Shown: positions 49,471 through 63,887, counted from the stretch's first letter. The stretch: DNA of 64,000 bases from Orthonyx spaldingii (GCA_013397795.1 VZTJ01004745.1:31365-95364), one strand, 5' to 3'. Notes: a model not told the origin generated them from the sequence alone. A program made the numbers and translations.

Positions 49471-51131
49471 ATTCAACCCAGCACCTCCCACTCAAGCATT
49501 TGCAAAGACTTGCCTTAAAAGAGTAGGAGAAGGTGGTGGCATCATTTCCATATAATTCTTCCAGTTTACTATTTCAGCAGCTTCACAATATCTCCCCTCC
49601 TGTTGTGGAGGAAGCAAACAGCCCCCAGCACTGCAGCCTGGGGGAGGTGAGAGCACCCAGCACTGGGCATGAGGTGAGAGCAAAAACGCGGCAAGTTTTG
49701 GCTACCGTAGATGTAAAGGGCCTGTGGGTTCATCCAGGTAAACTCCAAGTTTCTGGTAATCACCGATTTCCCCCTCAAGTCAAACCTTCAGTCAACACCC
49801 AGTGCCGCAGAGCTGCTCTGATAGGATGAGAGTCCATGAAATAGAAACGGATATGTAGGAAATCAGTAACAGACCTCTGTGTCCCCATCACAAATGACGC
49901 ATGGCCACCTTCCCTGCTTGTCAACACACCACCACTCCCACAACCAGTGTCCACAAAGCACATCTGAGCCACCCTTCCTCGTGATACCACTGCTCTTCTA
50001 GACCCTCAGGCTCCATTTTTCCTCTTCTATCCAACATGACCCCAAACCTATTGAAATTCTCACCCCACCACATAGTTACTGCACTGATCGTATACACGGA
50101 TCACGAATGTATCCAGCACCATTTCACAGAAAAACTTGGGTGTTCTCCAGATCATAAGCAACCCTAAGGCAGAAAGGACACCATTAGACAGTTTCAGTTC
50201 TACACAGTCTCTAGAAGACTACACCCAGGGACAGTTTCAATTCTTCTCTCAGACCAATATAAAAACTCACTAATGCCTGGCTTGAATAAAATACACTGTG
50301 TTGCTTCAAGAGGAAAGCAAAAGCATATTTTGCCACAGAAAGAAATTATAGTGAATGAAGGCAGTGACTATCACTAAGTACCAAAACACCATGGCTTGGC
50401 CCAAGAGCACAGGTCAGAAATCTTTCCCCTTGCACAAGATTCCAGAGAGGCCAAGGAAGACTCTAGACATCCAGAATGGCTTAGCTGTGCACCAGCTCTA
50501 TTTCTGCCTATGAGACGAAGTGACAGCTACTTAGATTATGATTTTAATCTGAAATAGGGCAGTAACTGGGCAAGACCAGACCAGCTCAGAAAATATTTAT
50601 TCAGCAGCAACACAAGCTCACACAAGCACTGGCTCCTGGACTTGCCACCGGCCAGGCAGTGATGGGAGCATGAGTGACCAGACACAGGCACCAACTGGGT
50701 GAAGGGGGTCGCTGGTTTATTTTAACACAGACAGGATCACTGTGTCACCAGACAGCTGAGCTGGCACAACCTGGACAACAGGGACTTGCTTCCAAGAAAT
50801 CTGTTCGTCTCAGTCTGCCCAGAGCCATGTGTCAGGCATGCTAAAGCTGGGTCTTCCCATATCAACAGACTCCCCAAACCTTCTTGTCCCAAAGACTGTA
50901 AAGCATATTGGGGTATACTTTGATGCCAGGTACAGCCAACAGTCTCACCTTTTTTCACCATTACCCCACCAGCTACAAAGAGCAGGCCCTCACCCTCTTC
51001 ACCACAGTGTCTGGGGGCTATATTCACCCGGGCTACCAAACATCAGATTTTGATAGTAAACTGTGGGTGTACTGCCAATATCTACTACCAAGTGCCCTCA
51101 AGGTAACCACGTGAGCCTGACAGAAATACAC

Positions 51132-51940
51132 TTTTTTTTTTTTTAAGGTCTTTTATTAGTCAATGTTGGAAAGACTGGAAGTGGCATATGTCAGGTCAGC
51201 TACCATCAAGCTGATAAAAGGAAACAACCCAAAGCACTGCATTTGGGTTTCATGGGAATACTGTCTTCAGCAACTCAACTCCTGAATGAATTGTGTAGTT
51301 CTGGGAAAGTACAGGTCTGTCCATATGAGCTCCAAAAACTGTCCTGTTTGCAGGCAGAAATTGATGCTAAAGGAATAAAGAAAGATTAACTGTACATCTG
51401 CTTTCTTCCTCTGAATCATTTTGTAGAAGTCTTCTGGAGTCTCAAAAAAGCTTTCCCTGCTCTTTTCCCTCACTTCAATATCTATTGGTACACTGACTCG
51501 GCTTTCACCGCATTGTGCACTGCCAGGGTCTGGCCCAGAGCCAGAGGCATCCAAAGGACTGCACCCACATCCTGAGATTTATAAATCCGTAGGAGGCTGG
51601 CACTGTTCCTCCACACCAAGGGGGGGAAACTGCTGGCTGTGCTGGCTCCTGCTTCCAGCAGCTCATGCAGCATAAGGAACATGCACCTCAGCTCTGGCCA
51701 GTGGATGATTTCCCCGTTAACAGTACCCAGCACTTCATGGATTTTGCACACCTTCAGGACAACAGAACTTGGCTTTTGCTGCTTTAAGCACATTCAGAGG
51801 CACCACCCAGTCCAGGGCAGTGTTAGGAGGCTGCTGTGAGCAGATCAGTGGAGGAAGTATCAGAAGAAACTTGAAGAAATAATGTTTAGAATAAATCAAA
51901 CTCTGAGATGATAAAGGTATTTTACTAATACTCAGCATCA
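51132..51940 (-). pseudogene. Probable processed retrocopy of an unidentified gene
   Basis: On the minus strand, open but frameshifted coding-like sequence (about 51793-51482, then a second frame 51554-51267) is followed by a stop, about 110 bp resembling a 3' UTR, an AATAAA at 51157-51152 and then A13 at 51144-51132. That order, with no visible intron, is the mark of a reverse-transcribed mRNA. I could not recognise the parent protein; the frame contains short segments such as HEVLGTVNGEIIHWPELR and ETPEDFYKMIQRKK. I could not find a clear target-site duplication. The left part may extend beyond 51940. An A/T-rich coincidence remains possible. Confidence 0.45.
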
Positions 51941-54900
51941 CAGTTATAATGGGAAGGGTAAATTCCCAATAACTTGTGGATTTTTTTTTGCACAGACTAT
52001 TTCTATGGCAGGTCTGTCTGTACGCTCAAACACGTGCCATGAAAACAACTAACTGATTTCCTGGGTTAACTTTTATAAGTTCTCAGCAAAGGGCTCTGAA
52101 ATTGTCCTTCCAGATGATGATTTAAGGATGTCCCCCCTCTTTAGACATTGTGCAAGCAGAGGATCAGCCCCCAAGAATGTTCAGCATAAATGTGTCCCAA
52201 ATCCAGCTGGTTAAGTCTCAGGTTTTGGGTGATCTGCCTCCTACCTGCTCTTGTTAAGGGGCACTGCTGGAGAACTCTCATCACAGGGTGCTTGGGCACA
52301 AAGACACGGGAGTTGTTTAATACAGAAGATATAATCCAGCCAAACTCTGTATCACCTCCAGACAACCACTGCTGATTCCTAAAAATCACAGGATAACTTG
52401 GCTGTGAACAGAGTTTTATTCCCAGAAATTACAGTCCTCAGACTCACAGGTACTTGGGGGAAATAACTCACTATGCAAAAATCTCACAGTAACATGTCTG
52501 CGCAGCCTGTCCTGAATCCTGACTTCCAGTTCAGAACATTATAATTAACATTTTCCAACAAATATACAGAGAGGAAGAAGAAAATGGCAAGGGATGATAA
52601 CTCCTTCCATGAGCACGATGAGGTGGCACCCACAAACCCCTGCAAGTTAAAGCTCTACCATGGTAAATAAACAAAAGCCATCCCAATAAATAACTTTTCT
52701 CCTGGCAATGGCCAGGTTACTTCAAAAATATGTGGATACATAGTCACTGCAAGTGTTAACCCCTTCAGCGACAGTATGACTGATGAGAAACACAGGCTTA
52801 GCACAAGAATTTTTAGCCAAGGGTGATTTACATGAGCATTTTTTGAGGAAAAAAAAAATCTTTAACATTCTTCTATTTTCTCTTTCTCCTCCAGGCCCCA
52901 GTGTGGCGAGCACTTGGTACTTTTCTTCAGTTCTCTGTCTCTCATTGCTTCTGATTTTGTCCCTTCTTCAAAGGAACACCCACTTTTTTGATCCATTCCC
53001 TCTTCGCTTGGGCAAAGAGGAAGTTTTTCTGTCTCAGTGAAGCATCACCGCGCTCCACAGTATTTCAGGAAAGAAAAAAACACATTCCTTAGGGTGATTT
53101 CATCTCCCCATCACAGGCAAAATATGTTTCAAACACCCAATGTCACCCTAACAAACAGGCAGGAAATCCATTCTGGTGATGCCTATGCCTTAATCTACAA
53201 CTCTCAATCAAGAAAAAAAATAATAATTTAGCCATCCTAAGAAACTCTTCAGGCCCAGGAAACCACTGCCAATGCAGCAGTGGCTTGGGGATGTAATCTT
53301 TGGCAGCATCTTGACGCTGGCAGCAGCCCCAGTGCAGATGTGGTTGTGGCTTGTACCACTTCCCTGCAAAAAGTAGCTTTACCTGCAAAAGCACTTTGTT
53401 CTGCTGGCACAACCTACATCTGCACTTGGAAAACCTGCCAGCATCCTTCCCCCAACAAGCCTCTTCTAGTTCAGATCATTTTTTAATGATGACTTCACAG
53501 TTTATTTACCACACTCTGCTCATTTATTCTTTCTTAGTTTTACAGCCAACAAAACACAGCCCTGGCAACACGTTATTTTATGAGCTGGGATTTCTGCTAC
53601 AATAAGTAATTTTGCCTGTTTACACCCTAAAACTTCTTCCTCTGAGGGCTCTGCAGAAGCCACCTTTGAAGAAAGGATATTCTGGAGGCATGAGGAGTTT
53701 AGCAATTGCTTGTTCATTCTTGTTCCCAGCAAGATATACCTCAAAGTCTAACTGCAGTCTCTTAATTGCTGTAGGTATTTTTAACCAGCTACCTGAGCTC
53801 CATCAAGTTAAGAAAAAATAGTCTGGTGGGATCTGATACAGAAATAGCAGAACACAAGTCATACAGTAGTGGGGTAAAACGGGAAACCTCCAGTATTTTC
53901 ACCATTTTCTCGTTTAAGGGCTTTGAAGACTTGCCTCTACACAGACATGCACTCATTTAATCAGAAGTGTTTCTACAGCTGTTGAGTCAAACCAGCAAGT
54001 AGGTGCAGATTCCCTATCTCTGCTCCCTTTTGGTGGGGAATGGGAAACAAACCTGGATGTGCAATTTTCTATTTGATGGACTTTGAGCTAACCGACAAGG
54101 ATATCCCTTGTTCCTCTCCCATTACAATATTACTGTCATCAAGACACTGGGCTTCTGCAAGAGGAAAAACCCACCTAAACAGCCCTGCCTTGTAACTGCT
54201 GTGCAGGGCAGCAAGAGTAATAACTACACTAATGACTGGTGAATAATTGAGTGCACTGATCACGCTGGCACCCAGCCTCCTCCAAATCCCAGTGCTGTCT
54301 GCAGAGACACCCTGGCAAGGGACAGCAGGGAATTACACCACAGCACACGAGAGCGACACAGATCCCAAACATTCTCCCTCCAGAGAGTTTCAGTATCCAT
54401 TATCCCTAAAGAGAACTCCAAGTCTGTGTGCTGTTCCCCTCCTAGAAGGTATCATCCCAGCCAGAAATGAGTTTGTGCACATTTTCAAGCATCAATTTTA
54501 GCTCTACTAACAATACAAATAAGGACATTTCAAGCAAGTCATATTACCAAGTAAAATAAAGAGACTGGTTATTACAGAACAAGTTAATGCATATCCAAAA
54601 TGTGTATAAATCCAAGAGTATCACCTCAATTTGCTCAGATGGCCTTTCAGTCATTGCAGAAGTATTACAAACTATCAAAACAAAGACATCTGACACATTA
54701 TTTCATCAGATCCTCATAGTGTACAGAAATTTTTACGTTTTTTATTGAATTGTTATTTTATATTACAGCTGTTTTCTCTATGCATACTAGGTGAGATTTT
54801 ACTCCAAGGACCTTCCACTTCACACTGTTCCTTCCAGAAAAAAAACTATGCTGCTAACCAAGAGTTGGAATGTTGCTCTTCCTCCCTTTTTATTAAAAAG

Positions 54901-57900
54901 CTGCTGTTCAGCCTAGTTTTAATACACATTGGTCAATAAAGTTCTGTCACTTCCAAGCTCCTGCTCTGGAATCCAACCTCAAGACATGGCTCTCCCACAC
55001 TCTTCTTTCCACAACATTCCTTTCACTCCCTATTTTCAGATCCTAGATGACTAGGATGAAGTTTACTAGGAGTTAACTTAGTCTTAAGTTTTTCTTCCCA
55101 CACAGGAAAGCTCATTGCAAGGGAGACTGTTTATTCATGTGAGTCCTCCTGGTTTCCTCTCCATATTTCTATCTGCCAGACAAAGGAATGCTGATTGCAT
55201 TCACGTTTTGTGGCACAAGAACACACCAAGCCCACACCTACCAGCTGCAGAGAGGATCAAAATTTTGAAAAACTCTCCAGAGCTCTTTCCACAGTTAAAT
55301 GTGCACCTCTAACCAAATGTGCACACAAAACAGGCCACTGAAACGTTGAGGCGTGGATGTACATCCATTTGTTTTGCTGACAGTGTTGAACAATTCAAAC
55401 ACCATCACTTCTGCCAGCTGGAGCAAGCAGCTGTTCATGGGGTCAGAGGGCTGAGCAAGAAAAGCAGAGAGGAGACACTTTTACCTGGAGAGTTCTCCGA
55501 CCCCCTGCATTCTGTGGCGCTGCAAACAGCTGTATCCAGGCAGTCAGGGAATGGGAACTGTCCAGGAGCAACCATGCCTCTGTTGTGGGTGCACGTGTCT
55601 GTACATCCCAAAAAGCACCACTGGGGATGACTGTCAGACACTCAAACACCACAACGGTTCGAGTGTGTTGGTGTTTCAAGCCAACCAAGCCCATCCCAAG
55701 TGCCCCAACTCAGAAAACCAAAGGCAAACCCCAAAGAAGTGACCCAGAGCAAAGCACTGCACTGTCACTACTGTACCAGGTCCACACACACATCAAAGGA
55801 GCACAGGACAGTAAAAACAGCCATGTCCTGCTGTGATTTTTACACAAGGGTATTGTTCAAATACCAGCTCTTTCCTCTGTGACTCTGGAAGAGTTTTGCT
55901 GAAGAGAACAGCAAAAAAACACCCTTTGCAGGGCAGCACTTCACACGCTCCTTCAGAGGCTGACCCAGCTCACTACCACCAGGCAGGAAGTGGGAACCTT
56001 CAACCACTTCAAATTTTCATTTCTTTACCTTGGAAGAAAGTATCTTCAGGCTTTCTCCTTAATAAGAATAGCAAATATTAGTTTAAAAAGAAAATCTTTG
56101 AACTAACACCTGAAGCAGTCAGTTATTTTGTCCTTTGACTACTTCCCGGTGCAATTCTACAGATTCTTCTGGTTCTACTAAGTTTTTACTGTGTGTTCTC
56201 CACTTTGAGAGGACTTTAACTGTGCCCAAATAAAATCCTTTTGAGCAGGAACTCCTACTCTATCCTGATTATCTGCTGGGAAACAGTGCTTAGAGTCTGC
56301 ATCCCTCATCTGGTGAAGTTACTCGAGGAATCATAGACAATTTTTCTGAAAGGCTGTAAAGGCAATAAGCAAATATGCAAGCTTTTAATTTCAAACATTG
56401 GGATTATCTCCCTCCAGCTCCCAAATTCCTCAAATCACAAAGCAATGAAAGCTTCACCTGTTGTGAATTAAAATGCACATGAAAAAGTCTATTTGTGGTG
56501 TCACAATACAGGGAGAGTTCCCTCCCCTCAGACCAGGAAGCCTTTCACACCTTCATGTTTCAGACACAAGTAGTCTCCCACAAGACCCAATCTTGACTCA
56601 GATGGCCAAGACACGATCCTTGCACTGCATATCCCTGCAAACAAGAGGTGCTGCATGGTGCTCTAGGATGTAAGTTTTTAATCAAGGAAGATACAAAACC
56701 AGGAATGTCTTAAAAAGACTGGGAAGAAGGATTTTAATGTGCCAGCATCAGTAAGTAGGCACCAGTGGAAACCACCAGGAGAAGACCAAGAAGCCCAGTT
56801 TTAGGTAGGTCGTACACTCAGTTACTACCAGATTACAGCCAAGAGTCACCTACTCACAGGGCTCTCAGTTACTGCCTGTTCCCAGCAGCTGTATTTGGCT
56901 CCCCTCCCAAGGATGGATCTGCAGAGGGCCACAACCTTCTGCCATCACACAGATGTGCCAAAGCCTGGCAACAAGGACAGGCCCCGTAACATGGCCATGG
57001 AGAAGCTGTGCTCTCCTCTCCAGCTGCCTGGGCTCCATGCTTCTCCAGAGGGAAGACACCAATCCCTCCAAAGCCAATTCTTTGTGAGTTTCTCTCTTTT
57101 TACTAGGCAGTGGCAATGCCTACCAGCAGCTCCCACAAGTTGCCCAAAACTCAAGGCAAGACGGCTGGCAATGCCAAAATGCACCACAACCGCCCAAGAC
57201 ACTTTCACAAGGGCTTACTCACTTCTTCCAAGCGACTTTGATGCTGTTGAAAGCTATCTACGTCAGGTTTTGGATCTGAAACGATTCCCAACATCTGGAA
57301 AAAGGTCTCAGTCTCGAAAAACAAGGAAAAGACTCAATGCTGATGGTTCTGTTTTGAGTGTTGTACATGTACAGTGGTTCAAACCCTCACCACAGCCAGC
57401 TGCTCTCAGTACCAGAAATAATGACCTGGCACTGCTACACCACATAAACAAGGGATCGCTCCTGCAAGAGCCTCTGCAGTTCCACGGGCACTCCAAACTC
57501 GGGAAAGGCACAGACTTGTGAAGTATAAACTCAGTTACACCTGAAACAACTACTGAGGGAAGCCTTGGATGGCAGTTTTCAAAGCATTTATTTAAACGGT
57601 GTTTCCATCACAGCTCAGGATCAAAAGCTAAGAGCAAGGAAAGGACTTCCATACAGGCCAACCTCAGGGTTTCCAACACCCCCAACACCAACCACCAGGA
57701 ATGGTGAAGCTACTTAAATATTATCAGCATTTCCATTATCAAGTTACTAGTGATTTGTCTCCAGCTGACTGCCTTGTCCCCTCAGAGCCTCCTGCACCAA
57801 CATCCCACACAAAGCCAGCAGCCCTCTCCGAACCTCAGGCACCTGTACTCCAAGCTGTGCTCAAATGCACCATTTGGTATTGCTGAGCAGCTACGAACCC

Positions 57901-60900
57901 TCCCAAGGTGTTTTACAACAAACAAGGCTGCAATTTCCTTGCAGTTGCTGCAGCTACTAAGTGACTTGATGAAATTCAGTAGCATTATGTGCTTGTATGC
58001 ACTCAAAAGCCTCCAAACATCCTTTGTGGCTGTCAGGGATCCAGCATAACCAGCCATGAAGAGAAAACATCACTTACAATACTCAGATCTCAATAATACC
58101 AGAAGTACCAGCAATCTGGAGGACCCTGAACAGCTGAGTTCAAGACTGAGCTATGTGGAGAGGACTTCCAGACTTCACAGCTACTGAGAAATTTCAGATT
58201 CTTTCCCCACTTAACCAGCTTTCCTAAGCTGAAGAATGAGTTGTTACTTCTTCCAGAAAAAAAAAAGGCTCCTACAAAGTAATTCTGGATGAAAACCTTG
58301 ACTCGCTATTAAAACAAGCACAGTGTGGAGATCAGCCATCACTTCCTTCAACTATCACACCTGACAGCAAGAGCAGAACCCCATTCTGGTTTGTCTCATT
58401 CACAAAGTAAAGAAATTAGTTTAGAAACAGAAAACTGAAAACCATTCAATAGGTGCCAAAGACACAGGACTGCCCTACATTTCCAAAGGGCATTGGAGCT
58501 TTGGAGTTTATTTGCTATCAGGAACTTGAACTCATGCAAGGTTAAAACTAAGAGGTCAGAGCTTGGGACAAGTATAAAAGGGGAATCCGTGTTTTCATTT
58601 CTAATGATGCTTTAACACCCAGAAATAGCTGTTGTTTCGCATCAACTGCAGTCTCAGCTCTAACTCATCCATGGCACAGCTTCCAATTAATAGCAGAAAC
58701 AACCCTTCTACTTTGCATAGCAGGAATGGTCCTGCTCACTGAAATTAAACCCACAGGGAATAGCAACAACTGTATTGACTATTTAGTTTTAGTTTTCCGG
58801 AAACAAACGTTTAAAAGTAGCTAAAAAACAATGAGTGTTTTCAGTTTCACTTTGAAAACATCCCAATACACACCAGTCCCCATCTGCACCACAGTCCCTG
58901 AGAAAAAGGCTGCCTTGCTGTGATTTTGGGAAAATTACACTGAGACAAAAGCAACCAGCATCAAATGTTTTCACACATGGCCAACCATGAGATTTGCATT
59001 TGGCCTAACACAGACATAAAGCACAAAGTAAATGGGTCAGTTAAGTACAAAGCTGAAATTCCTCCGGAGACTTAATATGACTTTTCTACCTGGTAATGCT
59101 GAAATTTAACGTAATATTTTTTAAAAATTCTATTATACTCAGAATTACATGTCTTGGCAGTCAGGAATAGACACCATGTCATTTCCAAAAGCTTTGGACT
59201 GATTGCTTATACAAGATTACAGGAATGCTTCATCACAATGAAGTTTATTCCATTCCTTGGAAATATTAAATGCATTCCTACTATAATGAAACACCTTATA
59301 AACACCACATCACAGAAACACGGGGTTTAACAAAGCACTTCCTTCCAGCATCATAACATTTAGGCCCCTGACATGAATTTTATTATCAAATAAGTAACCA
59401 CACAAGGAGGTTTGCAAATGCACCTCACACTGCGCGGACCCGGATGGAAGCAGCACCAGCCTCAAGTGCTTCCACCCACAGACTCCCACCTAATGCTTGT
59501 CAGGCAGCTCCAAGCACTCCGAGTTTCCAAGATGTCATCTCTAGCATTAAATACAGTTTTAAGCACGACCCTGTGCAACAAGCAGCAATTCCTGTTGCTC
59601 ACTGGCAAGTCATCCCTGTTTTGGACAATACCTTTGGAATGCACTGCCCGCAGTTTGCTGAATTACACCAACACTGGGAAGGTTTCCTAAGTTGTGCCTG
59701 GAAATCGGGATGTTTTGTCCAAGCAAGTGAAGCCACTGCTTAACAAGACCCCTCCTGTAACAATGAGTTTGCTCTTGCCGTGACAGAGCTCTATTTAACT
59801 AGGGCTGCAGAACTTCAGGGGCCTCTGGGAAAAGCCATTCCTCAACAAACATGGCTTTTTAACTTCGGAGTGGCCTGGGGTTTGAGCTTATTTTAATGGC
59901 AAAGCTTCTACCAGCAAGGAGCTAACCTTGCTTCCAAAGAAGTCACCCAGCTCCATCACGTAAATGAGAAACCTGTACTTGTTTCGAATGCTCTCATGTT
60001 ACACCTGACCTGGCCTGCTCTAAAAAATCTAATTTAAAGGCTTTAATCAAAAGAAAAGGTATTTTAGAGCTAGACTAAGTTTTGTTGGATCCAGTAATGC
60101 CACGTCCTTCCAGAGAAAGCTCAGGTTTAAAGCTCAGCATGCTCACAATCACACAGCAGGTCAGGCACAACACCCAGCTACATCCAGGATCCTGATCCCT
60201 GCTGTGGGGTGGGGAAAGAAAACAAGAGGCTCAACTCATTCTTCTGCCACCTCAGAGCTTCAGCCCAGTATTTTCAACACCTCACCATTACAAAGTCCAG
60301 GAAGAATGAATATGGTCAGTGACATCACAACAATATCATTGTAATGCTCCAGAAAAAGGCAAGCAAAAAGGGGAAATGAATCCAGCCTGGAAATACTGGA
60401 ATTGCACAAGGTTGCAACAAGGCAAGGAGAATACTGGGCCAAGTCAGGCTACAGAGATACATCATGTGCTCTACTCAGAGCAGAAATAAATATGCCATTC
60501 TAAACATTTTTCAAGTTTATTTTCAGAAAAAATCTAGAGCAAAAATGGAAATAGCAATCTGAGATAAAAAGAAGTGGCAGTGGATTATTTGGACAAAAGT
60601 TCAGAGAGGAAGAATATGGGGAAGACACTCAAGTGTGGGAAAATGCCTTTGGGAGGAGGAAGCCTTTTGTTCCACAGCACCTCTGTGTCTAGGTTTTTAC
60701 AGTCCTTTGCTAAGTTATTCTGCCAGCGGCTGGAAAACCACCAGAAATCCGTCTGTTTACTTAGACAACTGAAATTTCAAATACCATGGCAAACGGCTCT
60801 CTGCTCCGCCTAACCACAGGGAGAGGTTGGGAGGAATACCCTGAGGTTTCCAAGTCTCAGCCAAACAACAGCACAAGGTTAAGGGGTTATTCATATCCCT

Positions 60901-61790
60901 ATTTTTGCATTCAGAGAGCAAGGGGAATTCTTGTCGTGCGACACATGGAGCCAAATCAGATTATGAGCATAAGTGCCAAACACTGTGCAAAAACCACCAT
61001 TAAACACCTGAAATCCCGCTTATGTTCACACAGGAAAGAGCAAGTGTACAATATTCTGAATATATGGGACATTCTGAAACTTGCCTGGTTCACTTCAGGT
61101 TCAGGGGTCTTAGGGAGGCCAAGTGATAGCAGAGTTTGGCACTGAGCAGATGTCTCCAAGAGTCCATTCCATGCTACAGGGTGAATCACAGGCTCTGTGA
61201 GCAGCATACTTAGCCAAAAGTTAGCTCCTGCTTCTACAAAGTCTCCATCAGATCAAATCCCTGCCCTGAAAAGTTCATGTTTTTTCTTACACAGCTTGTA
61301 TTTGGAAATGATTAAATGGATAGGAGAATAAATTTAATTTAATCCCTTCAACTATAGCCCTGTCAGCTAATAACTGCTCAAATGGAGTGTTTTAATATAG
61401 AGTTACACCTGCCATGGCTCAGATACCTCCCTGCAAATACTCTGTGATTCTCTGTTCCATTTTCCTTTCACTGCAGCTGCAAAAAAAAAAAAAATCCCAT
61501 TTATACCTTACACTTGATCATCAAAAAAAATCACTCATTAGAGAGCACAAGACCCATAGCTGAAGTTTTCAGGATGTACATTACATCCTCCCTTGAACAA
61601 GTAAGTTCAAAGCACTCAAAAACGTAACCACAACCATCACTATTTGCTACCAAGAGCCCACAGCAGACACACAGGGACAGCAGCCATCCCGTACTTGACT
61701 GGAACAAGTGAATCACAGCTCAGCAACCGAGGATCCGCAGCAGGATCCCAAGCCAATGTGACTCCAGAAAAGGTTTACTGAACCAGAAAA

Positions 61791-61811
61791 GCAGCAGCAG
61801 CAGCAGCAGCA
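61791..61811 (+). repeat. (GCA)7 trinucleotide repeat
   Basis: Seven perfect GCA units in ARIH1 intron 1, not in a supported coding frame. Confidence 0.95.
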
Positions 61812-63453
61812 ATCCTGGTTGGGCACCAAACATAAGGAAATAGAACAGAGCCCTGGAAGATTTCACCAGCAGCCACAGGAGTGAGGATGAGCAAATCCTG
61901 AGGCATCAGCCAAAGTCAGGCCACTTACTTCAGAGCAGCCCAGAAACCCGATGGCAGGAAGCTGGCATTCAACAGCCATCCACGGCAACTGAGTGTTTTC
62001 CTACCCTCTTCTGATGCATTCCAGGGCCTAAGTTGGTTTTGGGTCCCGAGTTTACCCACGACATTCTGAACAGAATGGCTTTGTGCACCCTGCTCTGCTA
62101 AACCAGGAGGAGCTACTGCAAACCTCAGGCAGCAACTGGAGCACCAGAACAGCCATGGGAGGGTGTGGGGAGATGGTTCTGCAGAGCCCAGCACAGGGTC
62201 AGGCCTCCCGCTGCCACCCCTGGGACAGAACAAGGGTCTCATCACCTAAATCCATTTCTCTCCACTAGTTCTGCAACTCAAAGGTCGAGCACACAAGTCA
62301 AACAGCTTCAGGGCAGTGTAAGAGGGGGGCAAATCCACTCAGACCACCAATCAGGACCTTCCCTAACAAATGAGTTTACAAAGAACATGCAGGTGAGTCC
62401 CCCTCAGTTCCAGCCAGGTCTGGAAAATGCAAGGGCAGGAACACTCACAAATCCTCACTGGCAGCAACTTTTCCACCACTTCTCTTATGCTAAGATAAGG
62501 AACATGTCAGAATCTGTTCAATACAAACAGTATGGGCCATGACTTTTGCAATCTTAATCATTAAACACAGACTCACCATTTTAATGGCTACTTGAGAAGA
62601 GCAAACCTCTGTAGTTCCCAACTGTTTGCATGTCTGCCTGCCAACTGCTTCCCTCCCTATATGAGGATCAATAATTGGGAGCAAGGAAACATCCCTGTTT
62701 AACCATAAGATCTTTAACTGCAGAGTAATCAGGTAATCCGGGCAGACTCCTTTATTCAGCTTTACATGAGCAATGCTATCATTAAAGTTATAAACTTCAA
62801 TTTGACTCCAGGAATGCCATTTACTAATTTAGCAGGCAAATACTTTTACAGCTGTTTGCATCAAGCTCCATATAAACTACAGGGGATTTATAGCATATAA
62901 AGCAACATTTTAAAGCTGCTATTACAGACACTGCAGAGCACAGGAGAGTTGGAGAAAAAGCATTCACTCAGGCATCTTGTGTTTAAAGAGATTTACCAAC
63001 ATACACAACCAGCAAAACAACTGCTTTATGGAAACTGGATACCTCAATATTTAATATCCACAGATCTCTCACGCTATTCCTGTTGGCATACTGGAAAAGG
63101 GTAGCACTTCCTATTTACTCGGAATAATGATAAGTAAACGGGAACTAAAGAAAATCCATCACCTGATCAGTAACTTGATGGTGAGCTGGAGCCAAACTCT
63201 GTCACGAACGTTTAGAAAGGGATGCTAAATCGCTTCAGCGGCTTGAATTTTTTCCCCAAAAGCCCAGGAGCTAAGAGATAAGACTTAGATACTTTGAGCT
63301 AAAGAAGGTAAACGTTATTTCAAACTCTATTTCAGTTCTAAAGAGACGCGCTTAAAAACTGAGGGCAAAAAAAGTTACGGTTGTGAAGGGATTGCTCGTA
63401 GCCCTCCTGGTCTGTGCTGGAAATAAACACAAGGTTCAACCTCTGTGTGTGGC

Positions 63454-63473
63454 GGGGGGGGGGAAGGGAAGGG
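63454..63473 (+). repeat. G-run with G-quadruplex potential
   Basis: G10 followed by aagggaaggg. Four G-tracts with short loops are possible on the plus strand, which is the template strand for ARIH1. Confidence 0.6.
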
Positions 63474-63750
63474 AGACGGCAACAAAACCAGAGCGGTGCC
63501 TCTCCTGGAATTCCAGGACTTCCCATGGATTCCGCGGGTTACCGAAGGAGCTGGAGCAGCTACACCGCGCCAAACACCATGAGGACGGAGAGGGATAAAG
63601 GAAAAAACACAGATTACTGCCCCCACCTCACAAGCACACAAAGAAAGAGGAGCCCTTTCAGTGCCAAAGGCCTCGTTCCCGACGCTTCCACGGCAGGAAG
63701 CGAGATCCTGGCCGGGCCCGAGGGGCCTCCCGGGAGAATGGGGTGACGAG

Positions 63751-63887
63751 GAGCCCCCTCCACCCCCAGGGTGTTCCGAGGGGAGCCCCCCCTTCCCCCC
63801 ACCTCCAGTGTTGGGGGATACCGAGGAGAACCCCCTCCAGCCCCGGGGGGTACCGAGGAGCCCCTTCCAGCCCCGGGGGGTACCGAC
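63751..63887. repeat. GC-rich minisatellite, about four units of 30-45 bp
   Basis: Imperfect units, each starting ga/gggagcccc and ending near taccgag: 63751-63780, 63781-63825, 63826-63857 and 63858-63887. The last two share ccagccccggggggtaccga. It lies in the CpG-rich end of ARIH1 intron 1. Confidence 0.8.

Noticed and set aside
50829..51053. Plus-strand frame with VKHIGVYFDARYS, reminiscent of a non-LTR reverse transcriptase
   Set aside because: The resemblance is limited to a short stretch, with no neighbouring RT motifs. I treat it as chance, although a translated search would settle it.
54745..54950. Plus-strand frame ending at an AATAAA as a 3' terminal exon
   Set aside because: No convincing upstream exon, poly(A) tail or protein similarity; AATAAA is frequent in A/T-rich introns.
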